Shown: in pieces, positions 16,163 to 23,562 of the stretch
How positions within the stretch are numbered: position 1 is the stretch's first letter
Layout of the letters: every line of letters starts with the position of its first letter
Source: Verrucomicrobiaceae bacterium
GTDB taxonomy: Bacteria; Verrucomicrobiota; Verrucomicrobiia; Verrucomicrobiales; Verrucomicrobiaceae
DNA: 64,000 bases
Reading direction: 5' to 3'
Assembly (NCBI GenBank): GCA_947458455.1
Contig: CANGYJ010000003.1
Span: forward strand, 310,001-374,000
Notes under the pieces: generated by a model
Seen by the model: only the letters and a program-made list of their open reading frames with translations
Told to the model about the DNA's origin: nothing
Databases searched by the model: none
Made by a program: the position numbers and the translations under genes

Positions 16163-16816
16163 TCAGGCCTTCTTCGTCTTCACGGCCCGTTTTCGCTCGG
16201 GGAAGCAGGTGGTGCAGATTTCGCAGACGGTGCCATCACAGCTACGAGCGGAGCAGTGCTCGCGGCCGTAGAAGATGATCTGGAGGTGGAGCTTGTTCCA
16301 GGCGGTCTCGGGGAAGAGACGTTTGAGGTCCTTTTCGGTCTGCGTGACGTTTTTACCTGCGGTGAGCTGCCAGCGCTGGGCGAGGCGGTGGATGTGGGTA
16401 TCGACGGGGAAGCTCGGCACGCCAAATGCCTGGGCCATGACGACCTGAGCGGTCTTGTGACCGACGCCGGGGAGCTTTTCGAGTTCGGTGAGGTCGGCGG
16501 GGACCTGACCTCCGTGCTCGCGGACGAGGATTTCGCTGAGCTGCCGGATGGCGCGGGCCTTTTGCGGGCCGAGGCCGCAGGGCCGCACGATGGTTTCAAT
16601 CTGCTCCACGGGCGTTTTCGAGAGCTTTTCAGGGGTCCGGCCGAGGGCGAAAAGGGCGGGCGTGATCTGATTCACCCGCACATCCGTGCATTGCGCCGAA
16701 AGCAGCACCGCGACGAGGAGGGTAAAGGCATCCGTGTGATCCAGCGGCACGGGTGGATCGGGATACAGCTCCGCCAGACGATGCTGGATGTAGGCGGCAC
16801 GCTCAGTTTTGGTCAC
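16163..16816 (-). CDS. nth: Endonuclease III, 217 aa
   Basis: A DNA glycosylase/AP lyase that removes oxidised pyrimidines in base-excision repair. The helix-hairpin-helix LPGVGHKTAQVV holds the catalytic Lys, and PVDTHIHRLAQR holds the catalytic Asp. LLSAQCTDVRVNQ near residue 38 is the usual N-terminal signature. The C-terminal iron-sulfur loop is atypical: five Cys in CSARSCDGTVCEICTTC instead of the standard C-x6-C-x2-C-x5-C spacing. The start at 16816 gives a normal length. The gene converges with the zinc-ribbon gene with only 6 bases between stops. Confidence 0.93.
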   Translation of the reverse strand: MTKTERAAYIQHRLAELYPDPPVPLDHTDAFTLLVAVLLSAQCTDVRVNQITPALFALGRTPEKLSKTPVEQIETIVRPCGLGPQKARAIRQLSEILVREHGGQVPADLTELEKLPGVGHKTAQVVMAQAFGVPSFPVDTHIHRLAQRWQLTAGKNVTQTEKDLKRLFPETAWNKLHLQIIFYGREHCSARSCDGTVCEICTTCFPERKRAVKTKKA

Positions 16817-16834
16817 GACCGGAAGCCGGGGTGA

Positions 16835-17323
16835 TTACATGCGCTTCTGCTTTTCGATGCGATCCGCCATTTTATCGACATGGCCCCAGTGCGTGCGGGG
16901 CTTGAGGATGGAAAGGCTCTTGCTGAAGGAGCCCCAGCGTAGGATGCGGATGTTCACATTACGCACGCCCCATTGGTTCATCTCGGTCTTGGAAGGCTTG
17001 TAGAGATCGATGGTGTTCGTGCCGACGAGGGCGGAACCGTAATCGTCCACCTGGTAGATGTAAGGGGTGCCCTCGATCTGGAAAATGGTGCCCACCGGAT
17101 AGACGGACCAATCTGCGGCGGCGCTGCGGACGTTTCCAAACTTCAAATCACTGCCGATGGCGGTCGCTTTGCCATACACGATGTGATCGGATTCGGAGTG
17201 GGTGTAGGCCGTGGTGCGGACGGAGGAAATGCGGGCACCTTTCTTGGTGGCGACCGTGGAGCTGACGCAGGAGACGAGTCCGGCAGAGGAAAGGCAGAGC
17301 AGCAGAGCGAGGAGGCGGAGCAT
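16835..17323 (-). CDS. 3D-domain lipoprotein (RlpA/MltA-like barrel), 162 aa
   Basis: The ATG at 17323 starts a lipoprotein signal (MLRLLALLLCLSSAGLVSC) with lipobox LVSC, so the mature protein is lipid-anchored. The C-terminal half has the 3D motif: YQVDDYGSALVGTNTIDLY with the spaced Asp residues, then RNVNIRILRWG. This double-psi beta-barrel occurs in lytic transglycosylase MltA and in cell-wall stretch proteins, so a role at peptidoglycan is likely but unproven. The open frame continues upstream without a signal peptide and was not used. Confidence 0.8.
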   Translation of the reverse strand: MLRLLALLLCLSSAGLVSCVSSTVATKKGARISSVRTTAYTHSESDHIVYGKATAIGSDLKFGNVRSAAADWSVYPVGTIFQIEGTPYIYQVDDYGSALVGTNTIDLYKPSKTEMNQWGVRNVNIRILRWGSFSKSLSILKPRTHWGHVDKMADRIEKQKRM

Positions 17324-17423
17324 GTGGAACGGGGATGAGTTTTCGTTCGGTGAATTATCCTGAATGCGCCGCGATAGTGCGGCATCGGCCTTCTGAAAGC
17401 AATCACAGTTTCGATACAATGAC

Positions 17424-17454
17424 TAAAACAAACTGTTCATGGGGACAGTGTGTT
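17424..17454 (-). terminator. Probable terminator of the binding-protein gene
   Basis: On the minus strand a 10-bp stem with one mismatch (17445-17454 with 17427-17436, 8-base loop) is followed by tttgtttt-like sequence. It lies right at the stop codon of the gene ending at 17454 and before the 3D-domain gene. Confidence 0.45.
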
Positions 17455-19190
17455 CATTGGCGGCGAAGGGCGATTTCAAAGGCCCGCGCATACTGTGATC
17501 GGAAGGTATTTCCGAGCTGGCGGGCCAGTAGTGTCTCCTGGATCTTATCGCGGGAGGAGAGGGTTTTGCGGATGGGGCCGGTGGCGGTGTCGTATTTCAC
17601 GCGGTTCAGATCGTGCAGGACAGTGAGAGCACGTTCATTCATGTCGGCCTCAAGGATTTCCTGCCAGGCTGTTTTCAGTTCCTCGTGGGAGTCCACGCAA
17701 AGCACGCGGACGAGGAAGCGGATGGAATTGAAGGCTGGTCCAGTGCGTTCAGCCTCATAGACGAAGGCGCTGGCTTTCTCGAAGGGCATCTCAGCGGCGT
17801 CCGGCATGTGGGGGAGGTTGGCCGAGGTGTAAAAGTCCCGCCGCACGGGCAGGCGGCGCAGCGCATGCGCCCTCGGGCCCCCCGGGGTGCCCGGCCGGAA
17901 GCTCCAGAGCTTTTGCCCGGCCTCGCTGAGCACGAACTCGATGAAAGCCGTGGCCACTTCCGCATTCGGAGCGCCGCGAAACAGGCCGATGGGATCCACG
18001 CTCACGCTGGTGCCGCCGAGCGGAGCCACAAAACCGATCCGTGAGGTGCCATCCGCCTTCCGCGCATCATCCTGAGCGGTGCGACCGTAAAAGTCGATGC
18101 ACATCCCGGCAGCAGCCTCGCCACGCACGACATCCAGCGGGATCTTCGTGGAGGTATCCGAGAAGTAGCGGGCATTTCCGGCGATCTTTTGGATCAATTG
18201 CAGCCCGGCGATCCAGCCGGCCTCCACTCCCGTTTGGAGTTCCAATTCGGGGTTCTCTTTGCCAAACGTGGGCTTTGTCTTCTCCGCCTCGACAGCGAGG
18301 TGCATCTGCTGCTGGATGAGCATCTCAAAGACCTTCGTTACCGAGCCACTCTTCGCTGGATCCGTGCAGGCGATCTGCCCAAAGTATCGCGGATCAGCCA
18401 GATCAGCCCAGGTTTGCGGCTCCTTCTCGATGCCGAGACGCTTCAGCACATCCTTGTTGTAAACGATGCCGCTGCTGGAGATGCACGCCCCACACCAGCG
18501 GCCTGCTGGATCACGAAACGGCTCGCCGCTGAGCTTTTCGGGGATTGCCGCATCGCCAAACCATTCCGGGTGCGTTTTTATCACGGCGCTCAGGCCCGTC
18601 TTCACGCCATCACCCGCCACCAGCGCCCCCGATTTGGCCTGCGACTCGAAATCGTAAGCGCCGCCGCCAAACATCACATCCACGCCGATGCCGATGTTCG
18701 AGGCCAGGAAGGTCTTGCGAGCTTCGCTCTCGGATTTCTCGCTCAAAAACGTCTGGGCGATCTCCGGCGTCCACTCGCGCTTCAGCTCCTCTTTCCAGTG
18801 CTGCTCAAAGGCAGCGGAGAATTCCGATTTCACCAGCATCGCGATCTCCGAAGTTCCGCCCGGCACTCGCCAGTCGATGTAAAGCGTCTCGCCCGTCTTC
18901 GCCTTCCAATGCGCCGCGAAGGCGTGACCAAATTCATCGCGGATCAGCCCCGGATGGGGCGTCACAATGACGAGCCGCCGGTCCCAATGGCGCGGCGTCG
19001 TGGTATCCGCCGGCTTCAGCAAAAAGGGGCCGATGAGCACCGCGAGGATGGCCGCCAGCACACCGCCCTCACGCGGATGCGCCCGCAGCCACGCGAGCGG
19101 CGTCTGCACGATGGGATGCTGAAGAAGTTTATTAAACACGGGCCGCGAGCATGAACGGCAGCGCTGGAAAAATCCAGCCTCATTCCTCAC
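17454..19190 (-). CDS. Membrane-anchored ABC-type periplasmic binding protein (Fe3+/spermidine class), 578 aa
   Basis: Residues 45-62 (GVLAAILAVLIGPFLL) form a single membrane anchor. After it comes a class II solute-binding fold: LVIVTPHPGLIRDEF, VDVMFGGGAYDFESQAKSG, SSSGIVYNKDVLKRLGI and YFGQIACTDPAKSGSVTK are typical of the iron(III) or putrescine/phosphonate branch. It is longer than usual because of a C-terminal helical extension (about 110 residues). The start used is GTG at 19190, overlapping the ketosynthase stop as GTGA; a second GTG at 19140 would also keep the anchor. No permease gene is adjacent; a matching ATPase lies far away at 58298. Confidence 0.78.
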   Translation of the reverse strand: MRNEAGFFQRCRSCSRPVFNKLLQHPIVQTPLAWLRAHPREGGVLAAILAVLIGPFLLKPADTTTPRHWDRRLVIVTPHPGLIRDEFGHAFAAHWKAKTGETLYIDWRVPGGTSEIAMLVKSEFSAAFEQHWKEELKREWTPEIAQTFLSEKSESEARKTFLASNIGIGVDVMFGGGAYDFESQAKSGALVAGDGVKTGLSAVIKTHPEWFGDAAIPEKLSGEPFRDPAGRWCGACISSSGIVYNKDVLKRLGIEKEPQTWADLADPRYFGQIACTDPAKSGSVTKVFEMLIQQQMHLAVEAEKTKPTFGKENPELELQTGVEAGWIAGLQLIQKIAGNARYFSDTSTKIPLDVVRGEAAAGMCIDFYGRTAQDDARKADGTSRIGFVAPLGGTSVSVDPIGLFRGAPNAEVATAFIEFVLSEAGQKLWSFRPGTPGGPRAHALRRLPVRRDFYTSANLPHMPDAAEMPFEKASAFVYEAERTGPAFNSIRFLVRVLCVDSHEELKTAWQEILEADMNERALTVLHDLNRVKYDTATGPIRKTLSSRDKIQETLLARQLGNTFRSQYARAFEIALRRQ

Positions 19191-20386
19191 CGTGTGAGGG
19201 CGATGAGCGCATTGTGCCCGCCCATAGCGACGCTCAAATTCAGCACGACATCGTCTTGGCGGAGTTTTTGAGCCAAGGCGGGCACCATGAAGCCTTTCGC
19301 TGGCTCGGTGAGGTTCGGGAGATTCGGTGGCAGAAGGCCTTCGCGCATTGAATGAGCGAGGATGGCGGTTTCGAGAGCGCCGCTGGCACCGAGGGAGTGA
19401 CCCGTGAAGGGTTTCAGGAGGTGCAGTGAAGGCTTTTGGTTCGCATCGCCAAAGACAGCCTTCAAGGCAGTCGTTTCCGCGGCGGCTTGAGCAGGGGTGC
19501 CATTGCCATGCGGGCAGATGGCGGCGATGCGGCGCTTGGGAAAAGCCTTCACGGCGGCGCTGAGGCAGCGTGTGATGCCTTCGCCCGTTGGTTCAGCGCC
19601 GATGGGGTCGTAGGCATCGGAGGTGGTCCAGTAGCCGGCGAGCTCGCACCAGGCCTCGGCGGGGCGTTTGGAGCTTGTTTCGAGCAAAAGAGCCACACCG
19701 GCCTCGGCGGGGAAAAAGCCGCTCGTTTTGGGCGAGTAGGGATCGTTGAGGTCACTCGCACTCAACAGGCCGGATTCGGCAAACGAGGTCAAAAGAGCCG
19801 GTGAGAGCGGCAGATCGACGGAGACGACGACGGCGCGTTTCGCCAATCCGCAGCGCAAATGCAGCATGGCCATGCCGAGCGCATCGAGGCCGGAGGCGCA
19901 GCCGTTCGAGAGGAGATGCGTGGCTCCGCGAATGCCAAGCTCGATGCTCACGGCCGCGGCGATTTCGCTGTGGAGGTTGTTGCTGGCGGCGTAGATTTTG
20001 CGGCGTTTGCGCCCCGGCCAGGCCTCGAGCCATCCGGCGGCATTGCCACGGCTACTGCCGGCGAAGACTGAAGCCTCTGCCAACTCCTCGCGGCTCCATC
20101 CGCGTGCGGTGACGGCACGTTTGGCGACATCGACCGCAAGCGCACTGGCCGGGCCATAGCGCTGATGCAGCATGCGTTTCCGATCGGCGATCCAGCCGCC
20201 GCGTTTTTTTGGCAAACCGAAGTCTCCGAGCATGGCGAGGCCGCTTTCTGCGGCCTTCACTCGGCTCATGATGCTCTCCAAATCCTCGCCAAGGCAACAG
20301 GCGGCCTCAGCGCCGGTGATGGCGATGACGGGGCTGGGACTGGAGCGGGGGGCGGGCACGTTTCGGCTGCATCGTTGCAGCGGCAT
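19187..20386 (-). CDS. Beta-ketoacyl synthase (FabF-like), 399 aa
   Basis: A thiolase-fold condensing enzyme with a complete Cys-His-His triad: C163 in SNGCASGLDAL, H293 in CPHGNGTPAQAAAE, and H330 in KPFTGHSLGASGALE. It would condense malonyl-ACP with an acyl chain. It is a divergent solitary member without an acyl carrier protein, ketoreductase or dehydratase gene beside it. The ATG at 20386 is preferred because ggag lies 8 bases upstream; an in-frame GTG at 20395 would overlap the preceding stop. Its own stop overlaps the GTG of the binding-protein gene, suggesting translational coupling. Confidence 0.85.
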   Translation of the reverse strand: MPLQRCSRNVPAPRSSPSPVIAITGAEAACCLGEDLESIMSRVKAAESGLAMLGDFGLPKKRGGWIADRKRMLHQRYGPASALAVDVAKRAVTARGWSREELAEASVFAGSSRGNAAGWLEAWPGRKRRKIYAASNNLHSEIAAAVSIELGIRGATHLLSNGCASGLDALGMAMLHLRCGLAKRAVVVSVDLPLSPALLTSFAESGLLSASDLNDPYSPKTSGFFPAEAGVALLLETSSKRPAEAWCELAGYWTTSDAYDPIGAEPTGEGITRCLSAAVKAFPKRRIAAICPHGNGTPAQAAAETTALKAVFGDANQKPSLHLLKPFTGHSLGASGALETAILAHSMREGLLPPNLPNLTEPAKGFMVPALAQKLRQDDVVLNLSVAMGGHNALIALTR

Positions 20387-20391
20387 GGCGA

Positions 20392-21915
20392 TCACTCCAG
20401 CCGTTTCAGGCTGGAAATGCGGTAGGCTCCACCTTGCAGGCGCAGATTGTCCTGTTCCGCCGCGACGGCATCGAGGTGGAGCACATGCGGGAAGTCATCC
20501 AGCTCAATGACATGCGTGGTGCCTTTGATGGCTTTGAACGCGGCATCGAGATCCTTCAAATCGCCCACTGACTGGCCGTTCACCTTGTTCACCACGATGC
20601 CGCCGAGTTGGTCGTAACCCTGGGCGCTGGGCGTGGGCAGCACGGTGGAGAGAAAGACGAGCTTCTTCAGGCCTGCTTCTTCGAGTTCATCGGGATGACG
20701 GGCGATGTGGCTGAGGCGCAGTAGCGCAGAATTCTCTGTCTGCTGCTCGCCGAAGGAATCGAGGTAAGGGCGGGAGAGTTCCTGGAAGAGCAGGCCGCCG
20801 TTGAGGATGTAGCGCGGGCCTTTGTCGAAGCGATACGGCGTGACGAGATAGTCATCCGGGTTCTTCCGCGTGAGCTTGCCCTTGAGCGTTTCTTCTTTGC
20901 CCTCGCGGATGACTTTCAACTCGAAGTCATCGCCCACATAAGCATTGCCACGCACGATGTGGCTGCTGCTGAGAGCACCGTAACGCGGGTCTTTGTAGTC
21001 GCCACGCGCATCAATGGTCTGGCCGTTGATGGCGAGAAGGATGTCGCCCTTCTTCAAACCTGCTTTTTCAGCGGAGGCACCTTTGATGACGGCGGTGACG
21101 AGTACGCCGGGAGACTCTGGCTTGAGGCCGAGATACTCGCGGAGCTGCCCGTCGAGCGTCACCTGGAATTCCATGCCGAGGCCAGGAAAGCCCTCATAGG
21201 CACCATCGGCGAAGTCTTTGAGGAAATGCTCAACGATGGGGCCGGGCAGGATGGTGGCGACCTGGTTCTTCGAATCGTAGCTCAAGAGCATGCCCGCGAG
21301 CTTGCCGCCTTTGATGACAGGCAGCGTGAAGCTGTTCGCCTCGCTGCGGATGATGCCGGTGGTCTCATAAACGAGGAAGCCAGAACCTTCGACGACATAT
21401 CGACGCACGAGGATCTTGCTGATCGTGAGCGGGGACTCGATGAGATCACCCACACGTCCGGTCTGCCACACGTTGAGGGAATCGCCAATGCGGGCGTTGG
21501 CATCCACTTCCATTGGTTTCAGCCCGGCGAAGAAGGCTTTTTCCTTCTCCGCGTTGATGGCGGATTCCAGCAGGGCGAGGTTCGCCTCGTAATCGACGGC
21601 GATGACCTTCGCGGCGAGCTTTTGTCCGCCATCCGGCAGCTCGATCTCGATGTAGTTCGCATCCGCCACGAGCTGGGCCGTCACGAGCACGCGGTTTCCA
21701 GCGACCACCACGCCAAGGCCGCGACTGTTGATGGGAGATTGCTTCTGCCACGGCAGGTGCAGATCGTAGGGCTGCGCGGTGACGTTCACCTTCAGCAGTG
21801 AGCTGGACTGCGTTGCGGAGACGGGCGCGGAGGGGGCGACGCGTTTTTTCGCGGCCGTTTGAGCGGCGGCAGAAACGCAGAGACCACAGACGAGGAGAAA
21901 AAGAAGGCGTTGCAT
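20392..21915 (-). CDS. Secreted HtrA-like PDZ pseudoprotease, 507 aa
   Basis: A signal peptide (MQRLLFLLVCGLCVSAAAQ) precedes a trypsin-like domain (about residues 60-230) and a PDZ domain (about 245-350, GVLVTAVIKGASAEKAGLKK), with a second PDZ-like part near the C-terminus (GGIVVNKVNGQSVGDLKDL). Aligned with the adjacent HtrA protein, all three catalytic residues are replaced: His by Q81 (VTAQLV), Asp by N112 (ANLALLE), and Ser by F196 (ANSFTLPV; no GNSGG motif). It is therefore probably a binding or regulatory partner. It begins 36 bases after the stop of the active homologue and ends just before the ketosynthase start. Confidence 0.82.
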   Translation of the reverse strand: MQRLLFLLVCGLCVSAAAQTAAKKRVAPSAPVSATQSSSLLKVNVTAQPYDLHLPWQKQSPINSRGLGVVVAGNRVLVTAQLVADANYIEIELPDGGQKLAAKVIAVDYEANLALLESAINAEKEKAFFAGLKPMEVDANARIGDSLNVWQTGRVGDLIESPLTISKILVRRYVVEGSGFLVYETTGIIRSEANSFTLPVIKGGKLAGMLLSYDSKNQVATILPGPIVEHFLKDFADGAYEGFPGLGMEFQVTLDGQLREYLGLKPESPGVLVTAVIKGASAEKAGLKKGDILLAINGQTIDARGDYKDPRYGALSSSHIVRGNAYVGDDFELKVIREGKEETLKGKLTRKNPDDYLVTPYRFDKGPRYILNGGLLFQELSRPYLDSFGEQQTENSALLRLSHIARHPDELEEAGLKKLVFLSTVLPTPSAQGYDQLGGIVVNKVNGQSVGDLKDLDAAFKAIKGTTHVIELDDFPHVLHLDAVAAEQDNLRLQGGAYRISSLKRLE

Positions 21916-21951
21916 GGCGAAATTAAAAAATCAGGATTCTAAAATCAAAGA

Positions 21952-23427
21952 TCACTCTTGGCCGAGGTAGCTGTCCTCCTGGATGCTGTAGGTCTGCATG
22001 ATGCGCGGGTGGGCAGTATCGGCGAGGTCACGCTTCAGGATGAGCGGGCGATTCTTCTCGTGGAGGCGGATTTCGATGAAGGGCTTGTCGTTCTTCGCGA
22101 GAGCGGTCTTCACATCGTCGAGGGTCTTGATGGTGACGCCGTTGATCTCATCGACGAGGCTTTGCGCATACGGCGTGAGCCAGGTATTCACCTGGTCCGG
22201 CAGGATGCTGGTGAGCACGACGGGCTCGGGACGCTCGACGTAGAGTTTGTCCGTGAGATAACGCTCAAAGACGTAGTTCACGGTCGCATCGCGGATCTGA
22301 TGGGCATCGACGAGGTTGCGATCCAGCGGTTGGAAGACGAGGCCGGCATAGACGAGGTAGCGCGGGCGCTGGTTGTATTGCGAACCGAGGCGCACATACG
22401 GCGAGAAACGTTTCAGCTTGAGGCTCGCGTCCTCTTTCTTTCCGCCACGCAGGTAGCTGAGCTGGATGGTATCTCCCGCGAACTTCCGCTCGACGATTTC
22501 ATTCATGTTCACGAGGTCGCCCTCGATGCGGACGAGGCCGTTGTTGAGAACGGGATTGCCGTCGATGGCGAGGATCACGTCACCCGGTTTCAAAAGCTCG
22601 CCCACCGTGCCCGCAGGCTCCACATCGCCGATCATCACGCCCACGCCATCGTCTTGCAGGCCGAGAGCCTGGCGCTGCGCCGGATTTTCGACGGGGAAAT
22701 CACTCACCGCGAGGTCCACATAGTGATCGTAGCGGCCGTCTTCGATGTCGGTGAGGAAGCGCTTGATGACGGGCACGGGGATCATGTAGCCGACGTTTTG
22801 CGCCACGCGGCCGGAGAAGCCCTGGAAGGCCACGCCGACGACTTTGCCATTCTGCATGACGGGGCCGCCAGAGTTCCCCGGATTGATCGCCGCATCCACC
22901 TGCACGCACAGGTGCGAATCCACGCTCGTGTGGCTGTAAGGGCGGAAGTCGATGCGGGAAACGACGCCGCGGGTGACGGACATGCGATCTCCGCCGATGG
23001 GATAGCCGATGGCGATGACCTCGGTGTTGAGCCGTGGGATGCTGCCAAAGTCGAGCGTCGTCATCTTCGCAAAGGTCTCAGGGTTTTCCGCCTCAATGAT
23101 GGCCAGGTCACAGTCGTGGGCGATGTGGACGATCTTGGCCGGGTGCGGCTTCGGATCATCGGTGGTGCGGATGAGGATGCGCGTGGCATTGCTCACCACA
23201 TGGGCATTCGTGAGAAATCGGTTTTTGCCGATGAGAAAGCCCGTGCCGCTGCCGCCGGAAGGCTGCCCGGCGTTCCAAGGCTCGCGATAGTCCGGGAAGA
23301 GCACAGAGACCTCGATATTGACGATGCCCGCCCATTCCGGCGGCGTGGTGGCATCCGCCCGGGCATGCCCAGGCAGGAGGGCGATGGCAAAAGCGGACAG
23401 CAGGAGGAAGCGAAGTCGGTTTTTCAT
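21952..23427 (-). CDS. HtrA/DegP-like periplasmic serine protease, 491 aa
   Basis: A signal peptide (MKNRLRFLLLSAFAIALLPGHARA) leads into a trypsin-like domain with the complete triad: H76 in FLTNAHVV, D107 in HDCDLAIIE, and S186 in INPGNSGGPVM. A PDZ domain follows (residues about 265-350, VEPAGTVGELLKPGDVILAI), then a C-terminal PDZ-like part (SLVDEINGVTIKTLDDVK). It would degrade or refold damaged envelope proteins. The open frame runs some 280 residues upstream antisense to the WD40 gene; the ATG at 23427 is the true start. A candidate promoter lies 24 bases upstream. It heads the leftward four-gene run to 17454. Confidence 0.9.
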   Translation of the reverse strand: MKNRLRFLLLSAFAIALLPGHARADATTPPEWAGIVNIEVSVLFPDYREPWNAGQPSGGSGTGFLIGKNRFLTNAHVVSNATRILIRTTDDPKPHPAKIVHIAHDCDLAIIEAENPETFAKMTTLDFGSIPRLNTEVIAIGYPIGGDRMSVTRGVVSRIDFRPYSHTSVDSHLCVQVDAAINPGNSGGPVMQNGKVVGVAFQGFSGRVAQNVGYMIPVPVIKRFLTDIEDGRYDHYVDLAVSDFPVENPAQRQALGLQDDGVGVMIGDVEPAGTVGELLKPGDVILAIDGNPVLNNGLVRIEGDLVNMNEIVERKFAGDTIQLSYLRGGKKEDASLKLKRFSPYVRLGSQYNQRPRYLVYAGLVFQPLDRNLVDAHQIRDATVNYVFERYLTDKLYVERPEPVVLTSILPDQVNTWLTPYAQSLVDEINGVTIKTLDDVKTALAKNDKPFIEIRLHEKNRPLILKRDLADTAHPRIMQTYSIQEDSYLGQE

Positions 23428-23450
23428 GCAGAAGATGGCGCGAAGTCCGA

Positions 23451-23480
23451 AGCATACGCGAGCCGTGAGGCGGAACACAA
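23451..23480 (-). promoter_or_regulatory. Candidate promoter of the HtrA run
   Basis: On the minus strand TTGTGT (complement of 23475-23480) and TATGCT (complement of 23451-23456) are 18 bases apart, 24 bases before the ATG at 23427. The match is good by eye. Confidence 0.4.
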
Positions 23481-23562
23481 GCACGGCGGTATATTTTTTG
23501 AACTGGATGAGGTGCTCAGGCCGGCAAGAGGCACCAACCCAAGCCCGTAGTCTGCGCCGCCC

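Noticed and set aside
21958..23550. A 530-codon frame antisense to the HtrA protease
   Set aside because: The protease on the other strand has signal peptide, triad and PDZ domains; the antisense frame has His/Asp-rich composition without any motif.
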